Assembly (NCBI RefSeq): GCF_027980145.1
Contig: NZ_JAMZNK010000027.1
Span: forward strand, 1 to 64,000
Length of the DNA stretch: 64,000 nt
Source: Flavobacterium azizsancarii
Lineage (GTDB): Bacteria > Bacteroidota > Bacteroidia > Flavobacteriales > Flavobacteriaceae
Direction of reading: 5' to 3'
Shown here: positions 1 to 9,454 of the stretch, piece after piece
Position numbering within the stretch: the stretch's first letter is position 1
Layout: every line of letters begins with the position of its first letter
The notes under the pieces: generated by a model
The model's input: only the letters and a program-made list of their open reading frames with translations
Told to the model about the DNA's origin: nothing
Database searches by the model: none
Translations under genes and position numbers: made by a program

Positions 1-681
1 AATTTTCACAAAGATCAAAAAATGATTAGTGAAGATTTGGCTTTGGGTAATATTCTTCAAGAACACATAAGTAATAAAAAAGATATTGCGGTTTTTGATC
101 GAGGAATGAAGGAAAGAAAAACAATGGTTGAGCTCTCCAATAAGGATAAATATTTTGTTACTCGAATTTACAAATCATCTAAGTATGAAATAGAAAAAGG
201 CAGTAAAGTTATACCGTTGGATTTTGAAGATGAAACTATTAAGTTGATAAAACACAGTAAAGTTTATCTTTATGCCAATCAAAAAAAGACTAAAATAGTT
301 TTTAGATTAGTAGAAGGGATATTGAAATCTGATGGAGAAAAAATATTATTTTTAAGCAACTTGCCCGAAGAAGAATTTACGGCAGATCAAATAGCAAAAA
401 TTTACAAAAAGCGCTGGGATATTGAGCGTTTCTTTAGATTTATAAAACAAGAACTTAATTTTAAACACTATTTTTCAAGACAATGGAATGGAATTCAAGT
501 AATGATATATATTATTCTAATTGCATCCATTTTACTTTTGAGTTACATAAAACTCAATGGCTTAAAAGGATATAAGATCCCCAAAATTTCATTTTGTAAT
601 CAATTACAAAATGAAATCATTCAACAAGTAGTAATACATTGTGGTGGGGATCCTAGTAAATTAGAAACATTCAATACATGA
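1..681 (+). CDS. IS4-type DDE transposase, 5'-truncated by the window edge
   Basis: This is the C-terminal part of a cut-and-paste transposase. The reading frame is open through base 1, so the N-terminus with the first catalytic Asp lies outside the window; the Met at base 22 is probably internal. FDRG carries the second Asp. The later YKKRWDIERFFRFIK fits the Y-x2-R-x3-E-x6-K signature of the IS4 family and supplies the catalytic Glu. A hydrophobic stretch (IYIILIASILLLSYI) follows, usual in this family. The stop is followed by non-coding DNA in which I could not identify the terminal inverted repeat. I cannot tell whether the element is intact beyond the left edge. Confidence 0.9.
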   Translation, partial: NFHKDQKMISEDLALGNILQEHISNKKDIAVFDRGMKERKTMVELSNKDKYFVTRIYKSSKYEIEKGSKVIPLDFEDETIKLIKHSKVYLYANQKKTKIVFRLVEGILKSDGEKILFLSNLPEEEFTADQIAKIYKKRWDIERFFRFIKQELNFKHYFSRQWNGIQVMIYIILIASILLLSYIKLNGLKGYKIPKISFCNQLQNEIIQQVVIHCGGDPSKLETFNT

Positions 682-823
682 AAGAAAGTTCCTTACACTC
701 TTGGTTTTGAACTTTGACAAAGATGATCATACTCTCAATTTTTGTCATTTCCGAAGAAGCGATTCCACTAGTATTTCCGTTTGGATATGAACCAATATTT
801 TTCGGTTTTCCTGTAAAAAAACA

Positions 824-861
824 AAAAGAGGAACTCTCAGGGTATTGAGAGTTCCTCTTTT
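824..861 (-). terminator. Intrinsic terminator of the RND operon
   Basis: A perfect 16-bp stem (arms 824-839 and 846-861, 6-nt loop) is flanked by A/T runs on both sides. It lies just beyond the stop of the outer-membrane factor gene at 913 and could also stop transcription coming from the transposase. Confidence 0.88.
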
Positions 862-912
862 ATAACTTCAAATTTAATTAAAAAAAAGTGCTTTTGAAGC
901 AATCTTAATCGT

Positions 913-2418
913 TTAATTTATTCCTCCTCCTAAAGCTTTGTACAGTAAAACCTGCGAGTCGGCATTCTTTAATTGTATCTCAACAAAATCAAGTTCAGCC
1001 TGAAGTTTGTTTTTCTGGGCACTAATTATTTCGAGATAATTGGCGGAACCGCTCAAATACAAATCATTTGAAACATTTACTGCTATTTCAAGATGTTCGA
1101 TCTCTTTTGATTTATGCGCTAATACATTCTGAAATGCTTCTGTTCGATGCAACAAAGCACTTAGTTCATTATAAGCAATTGTGATCGTATTTTGATACTG
1201 AAGAAATGTAATCTGCTGTTTTTTGTTAGCGATAAAAAACTCTTGTTTGATTTGTCCTTTGTTAAAAATTGGTGCAGAAAGACCTCCAAGCATTTGCCAG
1301 GCGAGCGATTTGGGTTCAAAAAAGGTAGAAAAAGAAAAAGAGTTAAGTCCGCCGTAAGCTCCAAGATTCAGACTTGGGAAAAAAGCAGCACGCGCCGCTT
1401 TGGCATCTGCATTTGTGGCCGATAATTCAAAATAAGCTTCAGACACATCAGGCCTGTTATGGATGATGGAATCTACACTAATTTTTTGATTTAATACTTC
1501 GAGATGTCCTGATAAAAAATCAGTACTTCTTTCGATAGTACCGCCATATTCTCCCAGAAGGTTCAATAAAGCTTTTTCAGTCTGGTCTATGCTCAGGTAC
1601 AATTGATCAGCTTCGGCAAGGATATTATTATTTTGCGCATTAAATTGCTGTACGGCTAATTCTGTTGCTTTACCAACTGATCTTTGGGCCGAAATAATAT
1701 CAAGGGCGTGTTGCTGGGTGACTAGGTTTTTTTTATAAATAATCGCCTGCTTATCGAGCGCAACAAGTTTATAGTAAAGCTCTGCAATGTCTGTTAAGAG
1801 TTTGGTTTGCAATAACCTCATTCCTTCTTTTGATGCAAAATACCTCTGACGTGCTGCTTTTTTGCGGTTGCTTAATTTTCCCCATATATCCGCTTCCCAG
1901 GATACTTTTCCTGCCAGAAATAAGTTTGGGGTTACATCTGTGGCAATCCTTTGTTTATCGGTTATATTTTGCGAAAGATTGGTATCAAAATTTCCTACGC
2001 CATCCATTGTATATTTACCATAACGTGTTCCTGACAAATCTGCCTGAATGTCAAATGAAGGTAATAAAGCAAGTTTAGCCACTTTTAGATGTGAATTGGC
2101 AATTGCTATTCTTTCCTGCATGATGAGATAGTCAGGATTTTGAGCAACGGCTTTATCGAGTAATTTTTTTAATTTGGGATCTTTAAAATAGGTATCTGTT
2201 TTTAAAGGAATAAAGGCTTCAAGACTGTCTGCTGTTTTTTTATTTTTGGCATCAAAGTTTGCAGGCAGTGCTTTTGCCTTTTGCTGTTCTGCCACTTTAG
2301 GGGCAGAACAGGCTAATAAAAGCATGAAGGATGTTAGTATTAAAAAATAATTTAAGTTCTCTTTAGTACGTACCAAAGGTCTTATCATTGTGAGGGATCT
2401 ATTGATTGAATTTTTCAT
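913..2418 (-). CDS. Outer-membrane efflux lipoprotein (TolC/NodT family)
   Basis: This is the outer-membrane channel of a tripartite RND drug pump. Residues 1-37 form a lipoprotein signal with lipobox LLAC. The preceding extension (MKNSINRSLTMIRPLVRTKE) is long, so initiation at the internal Met 11 is possible. The rest has the duplicated TolC architecture: long helices with Ala/Gln/Lys-rich stretches, WEADIWGK near the first strand hairpin, the RPDV motif of the second repeat, and a terminal ALGGG. Length (501 aa) is normal for the family. It starts 9 nt after the stop of the RND pump gene, so the adaptor, pump and channel genes form one operon. Substrate is unknown. Confidence 0.93.
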   Translation of the reverse strand: MKNSINRSLTMIRPLVRTKENLNYFLILTSFMLLLACSAPKVAEQQKAKALPANFDAKNKKTADSLEAFIPLKTDTYFKDPKLKKLLDKAVAQNPDYLIMQERIAIANSHLKVAKLALLPSFDIQADLSGTRYGKYTMDGVGNFDTNLSQNITDKQRIATDVTPNLFLAGKVSWEADIWGKLSNRKKAARQRYFASKEGMRLLQTKLLTDIAELYYKLVALDKQAIIYKKNLVTQQHALDIISAQRSVGKATELAVQQFNAQNNNILAEADQLYLSIDQTEKALLNLLGEYGGTIERSTDFLSGHLEVLNQKISVDSIIHNRPDVSEAYFELSATNADAKAARAAFFPSLNLGAYGGLNSFSFSTFFEPKSLAWQMLGGLSAPIFNKGQIKQEFFIANKKQQITFLQYQNTITIAYNELSALLHRTEAFQNVLAHKSKEIEHLEIAVNVSNDLYLSGSANYLEIISAQKNKLQAELDFVEIQLKNADSQVLLYKALGGGIN

Positions 2419-2427
2419 TGTTTATGT

Positions 2428-5400
2428 TTATTTTTTCATAGCTTTTTCCATTTTAGCAAACAGGATATAAAGTCCCGGGATAATAATAAGCCCAAAAACA
2501 GTTCCTATGAACATTCCTCCGGCTGCGGCGGTACCAATAGAACGGTTACCAATTGCACCTGCTCCTGAAGCGATACACAAAGGAATAAGCCCGGAGATAA
2601 AAGCAAATGAAGTCATTAAAATAGGTCTGAAACGAAGTCTCGCGCCTTCTATTGCAGCCTCAGTAATGCCTTGACCTTCTTTGTTCTGAGCCATTGCAAA
2701 CTCAACAATAAGAATTGCATTTTTGGCCAGCAGTCCTATAAGCATTACCAGTGCGACCTGAGCATAAATATTATTGTCTAATCCCACGATGACAAGGGCG
2801 AGATAAGAACCAAAAACACCCACAGGAAGAGATAAAAGTACAGGAAACGGAAGTAATAAACTTTCGTATTGGGCGGCAAGCAATAAGTAGACAAAAAGCA
2901 GACACAATGCAAAAATGTATATGGTCTGGTTTCCTGACAGAATTTCTTCGCGTGTCATACCGGACCATTCGAGTTCGAACTTATTTGGGAGTTTTTCTGC
3001 GGCAAGTTTCTCAACAGCTGCAATGGCATCTCCTGAGCTATAACCTGCAGCCGGTTCACCATTAATCATGGCAGACATGTACATATTATAACGAGTAAGC
3101 ACTTCAGGACCATAAACGCGTTCGAGTTTTACGAAGGTCGAGAACGGAACCATTTCTCCGGAATCATTTTTAAGATACATGTCCAGGATACTTTCGGGAT
3201 TTTTTCGAAACTGAGGACTCGCTTGCACCATTACTTTATACATTTGAGAAAAACGGATAAAGTTTGTCGCATAAAAGGAACCTAACATAGTTTGTAAAGT
3301 TGACATGGCATTGTCTACAGAAATTCCTTTTTTGGCGGCCTGATCATAATCAATATGTATGAGATATTGAGGAAAAGTGGCATCAAAACTTGTAAATGAG
3401 TTTTGTATTTCCGGAGACGCATTTAATTCTTTTATAAAGTTTCTCGTTACCTCATCTGTGTTACTGATTGGACCACCTGATTTATCAAGCAAACGCAATT
3501 CAAAACCACTGGTATTACCAAATCCGGGAACTGTAGGAGGGGCAAAAACCTCGATCTGCGCATCAGAAATTCCTTTTGTTTTCTGGGTTAGTTTGGTAAT
3601 GAATTCATTTACAGATATATTTCTGTCACTCCAGTCTTTCAGGTTGATCATTCCCATACCATAAGAAGCTCCTGCAATTTCTGTTACAATGCTGTAACCG
3701 GCAAGTGTTGTGACATTATCTACACCTTCGATTTCTTTTGCAATACGTGTTACCTCATCAAGTACTTTTTCTGTACGTTCTACTGTTGCGCCTTGCGGAG
3801 TAGTAACATTCACATAGACCATTCCCTGATCTTCTGACGGGATAAATCCTGAAGGCAAAAATACAGATGTTCCCCAGGTAAGCGCGCAGAATAAAACCAA
3901 AAGACCTATGGTTATAGAACTGCGATCTGCAAATTTTGAAAGTACTCTGATGTATTGTGAAGTGATTTTGTCGAACCATTTATTAAATCGGGCAAAGAAA
4001 CGATCCAATAGAGACGTTTTCGGTTTATTAGGATCATGCGGCCTAAGCATTATGGCACATAAAGCAGGGGTAAGAGTAAGGGCATTAATACCAGAAATTA
4101 CAATACTAATCGCCATTGTCAGCGAAAATTGCCTATAGAAAACCCCAACTGGACCGCTCAGGAAAGCTACAGGTATAAATACGGCAGCCATAACAATTGT
4201 AATTGCAATAACAGCACCCGTGATTTCTTTCATGGCGCTTATGGTGGCCGGCAACGGATCCATATGTTCTTCGGTAATTTTAACGTGAACGGCTTCAACT
4301 ACCACGATGGCATTGTCGACGACGATTCCTATCGATAGTACCAAGGCAAAAAGTGTCAAAAGGTTGATAGAAAATCCCATCATTGACATAAAAGTAAAAG
4401 AACCAATTAATGCCACAGGTACGGCCAATACGGGAATAAGCGTAGAACGCCAGTCTTGCAGGAATATAAAAACCACAAAGGCTACAAGAATAAAAGCTTC
4501 TATAAGTGTTTTTAAAACTTCGTCGATAGAAGCGTCAAGAAAACGGGATACATCATAAGCAATATTATAATTCATTCCCGGAGGAAAAGAAGTTCCTTTT
4601 AGTTCTGCCATTTTCGCTTTTACGCTTGCAATTACTTCAGAGGCATTAGAGCCCGGGCGCTGTTTTAGCATGATCGAAGCAGAAGGTTTTCCGTCAGTTT
4701 TTGAAACCATTCCGTAACTCATAGATCCTAATTCGATCTTTGAGATATCTTTTAATTTTAAAACCGTACCATCTGAATTTGCTCTAAGTGGTATTTCTTC
4801 ATACTGTTTTGGCTCATAGAATTTTCCGCCATATTTGATTACATATTGCAGCTGACTGTCCAATTGTCCTGATCCTTCACCCACTTTACCGGGAGCAGCA
4901 GAGATGTTTTGCTTTTGCAGTGAACTTATAACTTCATTTGCAGAGATATTATACGAAAGCATTTTTTGAGGATCAAGCCATACCCTCATCGAGTACTCTT
5001 TTTGTCCCATTATTTCGGCACGTCCTACACCATCAATACGCTTTAGTTCCTGAAGAATGTTGATATCTGTGAAATTAAAAATAAACTGTTCGTCCTGAAT
5101 GTCATCCGTACTGGTAATATTCAGGTACATCAACATACTGTTTACTTCTTTTTCTGTAGTTACTCCGGCCCGAATCACTTCTTCGGGAAGTTCATCGAGT
5201 ATGGTCGTTACCCTGTTTTGTACGTTTACCGCAGCCAGATCAGGATCAGTTCCTACTTCAAAAAACACCTGTATAAGGGTGAGACCATCATTTGATGTTA
5301 CAGTAGACATATACGTCATTCCCGGCACACCGTTTATGGCGCGCTCTAGAGGTAATGCAACGGCATTGACGGATACTTCGGCATTGGCTCCGGTATATTT

Positions 5401-5541
5401 TGCTGTTACGGTTACTGACGGGGGAACAATATCCGGAAATTGTGTTATAGGCAATTGGAACAAGGCTAATATTCCGAGGAGAACTATCATAACCGAAATG
5501 ATTAATGATAATATTTTTCTCCTGATAAATAACTCTATCAT
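2428..5541 (-). CDS. HAE1-family RND efflux pump (AcrB-like)
   Basis: Inner-membrane proton/drug antiporter of the AcrB type, full length at 1037 aa. It has the N-terminal TM1 (residues 8-28), a porter domain, a TM2-TM6 block beginning near residue 335, the central hydrophilic loop, and a second porter and TM block ending at AKMEKAMKK. The relay Lys is in AKNAILIVEFA. The TM4 motif reads GIVVDNAIVVVE: the first relay Asp is present, but the residue equivalent to AcrB Asp408 is Asn, whereas the second pump in this window has VVDDAIVVVE. The gene sits between its adaptor and channel genes. Either proton coupling differs in this pump or the protein is impaired; the remainder looks intact. Confidence 0.96.
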   Translation of the reverse strand: MIELFIRRKILSLIISVMIVLLGILALFQLPITQFPDIVPPSVTVTAKYTGANAEVSVNAVALPLERAINGVPGMTYMSTVTSNDGLTLIQVFFEVGTDPDLAAVNVQNRVTTILDELPEEVIRAGVTTEKEVNSMLMYLNITSTDDIQDEQFIFNFTDINILQELKRIDGVGRAEIMGQKEYSMRVWLDPQKMLSYNISANEVISSLQKQNISAAPGKVGEGSGQLDSQLQYVIKYGGKFYEPKQYEEIPLRANSDGTVLKLKDISKIELGSMSYGMVSKTDGKPSASIMLKQRPGSNASEVIASVKAKMAELKGTSFPPGMNYNIAYDVSRFLDASIDEVLKTLIEAFILVAFVVFIFLQDWRSTLIPVLAVPVALIGSFTFMSMMGFSINLLTLFALVLSIGIVVDNAIVVVEAVHVKITEEHMDPLPATISAMKEITGAVIAITIVMAAVFIPVAFLSGPVGVFYRQFSLTMAISIVISGINALTLTPALCAIMLRPHDPNKPKTSLLDRFFARFNKWFDKITSQYIRVLSKFADRSSITIGLLVLFCALTWGTSVFLPSGFIPSEDQGMVYVNVTTPQGATVERTEKVLDEVTRIAKEIEGVDNVTTLAGYSIVTEIAGASYGMGMINLKDWSDRNISVNEFITKLTQKTKGISDAQIEVFAPPTVPGFGNTSGFELRLLDKSGGPISNTDEVTRNFIKELNASPEIQNSFTSFDATFPQYLIHIDYDQAAKKGISVDNAMSTLQTMLGSFYATNFIRFSQMYKVMVQASPQFRKNPESILDMYLKNDSGEMVPFSTFVKLERVYGPEVLTRYNMYMSAMINGEPAAGYSSGDAIAAVEKLAAEKLPNKFELEWSGMTREEILSGNQTIYIFALCLLFVYLLLAAQYESLLLPFPVLLSLPVGVFGSYLALVIVGLDNNIYAQVALVMLIGLLAKNAILIVEFAMAQNKEGQGITEAAIEGARLRFRPILMTSFAFISGLIPLCIASGAGAIGNRSIGTAAAGGMFIGTVFGLIIIPGLYILFAKMEKAMKK

Positions 5542-5566
5542 TTTATATCTTTTTAATTGTAATTAA

Positions 5567-6673
5567 TTACAAGCTTACGCTTTGCATTTGTTTCATGTTT
5601 ATTTTGTCGCCGTCTCTTAGTGATTGTGTTCCTTCCTGAACAATAAGGTCATCTTTTTTCAAACCTTTGTTTAGAATGTAGACATCATCAAGAGTGCTTG
5701 CAATGGTTATATTGGTCATCTTTACGATGCCTTCTTTGTTGACAACGAAGACAAATTGCTTGTCCTGAATAGAAAAAACAGCTTTGTGAGGTATTAAAAC
5801 AACATTAGTTCTTGGTTCTGAAATAATTAAATTTCCGGATGTTCCGTGTTTTATAAATCCTTGTGGATTACTGAATTTAGCTTTGTATTGAATAGAACCG
5901 GTTTGTCTGTCAATATCTCCATCGGCAGTTTTCAGTTCTCCTTTATGATCGTATACTTTTCCGTTTGGCAATACCAGTTTGATATCTCCATTGGTATTAA
6001 GGCTTTTGTCTGCCATCATTTCGAAATAAGTATTTTCAGGGATAGAGAAATAGGCATATACATCGTCTAGCTGCGAAAGTGTTGTAAGGAGCGAACCGTT
6101 TTCGACAAGACTTCCTTCCTTAAACGGAATACGGTCTATTGTTCCTTCGAAAGGAGCACGTATTGTAGTAAAACTTATTTGCTGATTGATCGATTTTTTT
6201 TCTGCGGCAGCATGAGCCACTTTAGCTGATGCGGCATCGTGTTTTGCTTTGGATAATTCTAATTCCTGACTCACAATTACTTTTTTATTGTACAGCGTTT
6301 GTGCCTGTTCAAGTTCTACAGTTGCAATTCGAAGATCGGCCATTGTGTTTTTATACACTGCCTGAGCTTTTAGAAGCTGTATTTGGAGTTCTGCGTCGCT
6401 GATTTTAAAAAGAAGTTGCCCTTTTTTTACTTTTTGACCTTCGCTGATAAAAACTTTATCCAGCAATCCCGGTATGCGCACATGGATTTCGACATTGTTT
6501 TTTGCATGAACATCAGCAACAAACTTGTTTGAAACTATAGTGTCTGTTAAGGTAATTTTATATACTGGCAGTGTTTTTATATTGTCGGAATCTTTTTTTG
6601 TTTTATCCCCGCAAGAGATTAGAACTAAGAATGATAAACTGTACAAGAGACTTTGATTTTTACTAATGATCAT
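5567..6673 (-). CDS. RND periplasmic adaptor (membrane fusion protein), lipoprotein
   Basis: AcrA/HlyD-type adaptor connecting the inner-membrane pump to the outer-membrane channel. The N-terminus is a lipoprotein signal (LVLISCG, Cys near residue 22). A lipoyl/barrel-sandwich half (VRIPGLLDKVFISEGQKVKK) comes next, then an alpha-hairpin rich in Ala/Lys, the second lipoyl half (TIRAPFEGTIDRIPFKEGSLV), and a beta-barrel ending in a membrane-proximal domain. It is the first gene of the three-gene operon; the pump starts 25 nt downstream. No dedicated regulator gene adjoins it. Confidence 0.93.
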   Translation of the reverse strand: MIISKNQSLLYSLSFLVLISCGDKTKKDSDNIKTLPVYKITLTDTIVSNKFVADVHAKNNVEIHVRIPGLLDKVFISEGQKVKKGQLLFKISDAELQIQLLKAQAVYKNTMADLRIATVELEQAQTLYNKKVIVSQELELSKAKHDAASAKVAHAAAEKKSINQQISFTTIRAPFEGTIDRIPFKEGSLVENGSLLTTLSQLDDVYAYFSIPENTYFEMMADKSLNTNGDIKLVLPNGKVYDHKGELKTADGDIDRQTGSIQYKAKFSNPQGFIKHGTSGNLIISEPRTNVVLIPHKAVFSIQDKQFVFVVNKEGIVKMTNITIASTLDDVYILNKGLKKDDLIVQEGTQSLRDGDKINMKQMQSVSL

Positions 6674-6899
6674 AATTGATTTTTAAAATTTTATATAAAT
6701 ATATCGCCTCCCTTATAATGATTTACAGGGAGTCGTAGTGAACTGAATTTTGAAAATGGAAAGCGCGCCGGATGCTGCCTTTACAGGCAGTACGGTTCTT
6801 GAAAACTATTTTTAGAGCTTATATATTCTTTAAAAATAAAGAACATAAAATGCCATTACAGAAAGGATTCTATAGCTAAAAACAGGAAATAATAAAATT

Positions 6900-7262
6900 C
6901 TAGAAAAGTTGATACAGATGGAGGTGGGTGTGTTGCTGACACTGGTATATTGAGGTAATACCGTAGATCAGACCATTTTTTAAGATCTTAAACTGAACTA
7001 ACTTGTTGTTGTAAAAGTTTTTTAAGATGCAGCTTACTGAGCTTCCATTACGATTTTTAAGGTTTTTCTTTACTACAAAATGAATGTCCAGATCGCTGGA
7101 TAATGAGATTGTAGAAGATTCTACCTGAGGAATATCAGAAGCCATAAAAAGATCCTGTGACTGATTGTAATGCAGTTCAGAAGGATATTGATAATATTCT
7201 ATGCAGCCAACAAATGTAAGCACGAATACTAAAATAAGAGATATGAACTTAAGATGTTTCAT
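6900..7262 (-). CDS. Small predicted lipoprotein, unknown function
   Basis: A 120-aa protein with a clear lipoprotein signal (MKHLKFISLILVFVLTFVGC, Cys 20 as lipidation site), so probably anchored in the envelope. The mature part has alternating hydrophobic residues consistent with beta structure and two further cysteines (SSVSCILKN and YQCQQH). I do not recognise a family. It is transcribed in the same direction as the RND operon, with a 226-nt gap to the adaptor gene, so co-transcription is possible but not shown. The His-rich C-terminus (CQQHTHLHLYQLF) is unusual. Confidence 0.6.
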   Translation of the reverse strand: MKHLKFISLILVFVLTFVGCIEYYQYPSELHYNQSQDLFMASDIPQVESSTISLSSDLDIHFVVKKNLKNRNGSSVSCILKNFYNNKLVQFKILKNGLIYGITSIYQCQQHTHLHLYQLF

Positions 7263-7685
7263 AGTTGAACGGGCATTCTTTGCTTTTGGATATCTAAATA
7301 GATGTGCTTATAGGTAATATGGCGCCAAATATAGTAATTTGGGAATTGAATGTTTATTAAATTTTCTTTAAAAAATCACAATTAGAAAGATGATAATATT
7401 AAATTAACTTATTTATAGCATCTTAACGTTTTCTTTAATTTTGATAGTTTTCTCTTTTTATAGTCCAATTTTTTAGTTCATAGGATAATTTTTTATTTTT
7501 TATTGGTTCTCTATATTTTAGGCTTCAAATTTTATGCAGTACAATTTTGTTTGGCAGGCAAGTATATGTAGGAATTTTAATTTTCTAATATGTTAAAGAA
7601 TATCTTAAATATAATATTGTGTGCCTGTATTTTATAATACAGAGAATAAAACAGTTATAATGACGTTCTTAAACAAAACGATATT
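7263..7685. other. Divergent intergenic region before mreB
   Basis: AT-rich spacer between the divergently transcribed lipoprotein gene and mreB. The only structure I see is a short palindrome at 7625-7642 (7-bp arms CTGTATT/AATACAG, 4-nt loop), 44 nt before the mreB start, which could be an operator or leader hairpin. No convincing TAnnTTTG element was found for mreB. Confidence 0.4.
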
Positions 7686-8714
7686 ATGGGTTTATTTGAT
7701 TTTATGATGGCGGAGATAGCGATGGATTTGGGTACTGCTAACACTTTAATAATATATGACGGAAAGATAGTAGTAGACAGCCCTTCGATCGTCGCAAGAG
7801 ATATTAGAAACGGAAAAATTATTGCGGTAGGCAAAGAGGCAAGTTTAATGCAGGGAAAAACGCATGAAAATATAAAAACAATCCGACCGCTTAAAGATGG
7901 GGTTATTGCAGATTTTGATGCTTCGGAGAAAATGATCAGCTGGTTTATAAAAAACATACCTGAATTAAAGAAGAACTTTTTTACTCCCGCATTGCGAATG
8001 GTAGTCTGTATTCCAAGTGGTATTACTGAGGTAGAAATGAGAGCCGTAAAGGAATCGTGCGAACGGGTAAACGGGAAAGAAGTCTTTTTAATTCATGAAC
8101 CTATGGCGGCTGCGATTGGGATTGGTCTGGATGTAATGCTGCCTAAAGGAAATCTTATTGTTGATATTGGCGGGGGAACTACAGAAATTGCAGTGATTGC
8201 GCTTGGCGGAATAATTTGCGATAAGTCGATAAAAATTGCAGGTGATGTTTTTACTAATGATATTTTGTATTACATGAGAACGCAGCACAATTTGTATATT
8301 GGAGATGCTTCTGCAGAGATGATAAAGATTCAGGTTGGTTCTGCAATGGAAGAACTGGAACACGCCCCTGATGACATGACGGTTCGCGGAAGGGATTTGC
8401 TTACCGGAAAACCTAAAGAGATTAAGATTACTTACAGAGAAATTGCAAGAGCGCTGGATAAGTCAATACAAAGAATTGAAGATGCTATTATGGTAACGCT
8501 TTCTTTGACGCCACCGGAATTATCAGCGGATATTTATAATACGGGATTGTATCTCGCAGGCGGAGGAGCAATGTTACGAGGCCTTGACAAAAGATTATCA
8601 CAAAAAACAGATTTACCGGTTTATATTGCCGAAGATCCTTTAAGGGCTGTAGTTGTTGGTACTGGAATTGTCCTGAAAAATATAGCGAAGTATAAAAGTG
8701 TACTGATAAAATAA
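7686..8714 (+). CDS. mreB: Rod shape-determining protein MreB (solitary copy)
   Basis: Bacterial actin homologue that polymerises under the membrane and positions the elongation peptidoglycan machinery. At 342 aa it is full length. Visible nucleotide-binding motifs are phosphate-1 (MDLGTANTLIIYDG, residues 13-26), phosphate-2 (IVDIGGGTTEIAVIALG) and the adenosine motif (GLYLAGGGAMLRGL). The N-terminus MGLFDFMM resembles the short amphipathic membrane helix of MreB. mreC, mreD, pbp2 and rodA, the usual neighbours, are absent: a frameshifted barrel gene and a metal efflux operon lie downstream and a lipoprotein gene upstream. It may therefore be a second, accessory mreB; the rest of the genome would settle this. 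Confidence 0.95.
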   Translation: MGLFDFMMAEIAMDLGTANTLIIYDGKIVVDSPSIVARDIRNGKIIAVGKEASLMQGKTHENIKTIRPLKDGVIADFDASEKMISWFIKNIPELKKNFFTPALRMVVCIPSGITEVEMRAVKESCERVNGKEVFLIHEPMAAAIGIGLDVMLPKGNLIVDIGGGTTEIAVIALGGIICDKSIKIAGDVFTNDILYYMRTQHNLYIGDASAEMIKIQVGSAMEELEHAPDDMTVRGRDLLTGKPKEIKITYREIARALDKSIQRIEDAIMVTLSLTPPELSADIYNTGLYLAGGGAMLRGLDKRLSQKTDLPVYIAEDPLRAVVVGTGIVLKNIAKYKSVLIK

Positions 8715-8761
8715 ATGCAAGTGTATGAGTTTTAAAAAAAACACTGCCTGCATATAAATTG

Positions 8762-8835
8762 AACACGAATTTCAAGAATTTTCACAAACTGGGTTAATCC
8801 ACAGTAAATTAGTGATAATTAGTGAAATTCGTGTT
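8762..8835. repeat. Intergenic palindromic repeat (AACACGAATTTCA type)
   Basis: Perfect 13-bp inverted arms (8762-8774 and 8823-8835) flank about 48 nt that are themselves partly complementary. The arm sequence recurs at 30572-30585, and related AATTCGTG phrases occur in the tandem repeat at 15.7-16.1 kb. This indicates a dispersed family of intergenic elements. It lies between the convergent mreB and barrel genes and may also act as a bidirectional transcription barrier. Confidence 0.7.
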
Positions 8836-8861
8836 TAATTTATACTCATTGGCAAAAGCAA

Positions 8862-9439
8862 TCAATTATCCTTAAACCTGTATCCGAGTGTAACAGAGAA
8901 GCTTTCATTATAAATTTTCCATTGTTGTTGGGTATCGGCATTTTCTAGTATGGGGACAAAGCCGCGAATAAATCTTCCTCCAATAGTGATTCCGTTTGAT
9001 AATTCATAATTAATACCAGTTACAAATCCGGCATCCATTTTCTGGCTGTAATTTTCTGAAGCTGTGCCATTGCCATAAATAGATTTCCTCTGTAATAAAA
9101 AGTGGGGCTAACGGGAAAGATATCAATATACTGACGTTTAAATTTGCTTGAAAACTCAGGATTTATCCCATCATCAATTTTGATTGTCATCAATTGCCGA
9201 CTATAGAATAGTTCATGTTTTAAACCAAAATATTTGGATGTTTTATTATCGATTGTAATTCCTATAATCTGTCCTGTTATACTTTTTTGAGAACCATTAC
9301 TGGATAAATTATCTATATTTTTCCCCGTCAAAGAAGTTCGGTTAATACCGCCACTTATTCCAAAAGTTAACCCTTCTTGTTGCGCGCTGATTTTTAGTAT
9401 AAAAAAGAGCATAAAGCAGATTGTATATGTGTTTTTCAT
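8862..9439 (-). pseudogene. PorT-like outer-membrane beta-barrel protein, frameshifted
   Basis: Read from 9439, the gene starts with a Sec signal (MKNTYTICFMLFFILKISAQ) and continues as an outer-membrane barrel of the PorT type (GLTFGISGGINRTSLTG, KYFGLKHELFYSRQ, FKRQYIDIFPVSPTFYYRGN). In this frame it ends early at 9020. A one-base shift near 9070 restores a good continuation: GNGTASENYSQKMDAG, then GFVTGINYELSNG, GGRFIRGF and a terminal SVTLGYRFKDN stopping at 8862, giving about 193 residues with an aromatic final strand as expected for a barrel. The span of 578 nt is one short of a multiple of three. Either the gene is a recent pseudogene or the assembly has a one-base error. It precedes no obvious partner. 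Confidence 0.82.
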
Positions 9440-9454
9440 TATTTCTATATTTTT

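Noticed and set aside
682-823. Right terminal repeat of the IS4-type element
   Set aside because: The left end is outside the window, so no inverted repeat pair or target duplication can be matched.
5099-5566. 155-codon plus-strand frame opposite the RND pump start
   Set aside because: It lies fully antisense to a well-supported AcrB-like gene and has no signal, domain or promoter; low-stop antisense frames are expected there.
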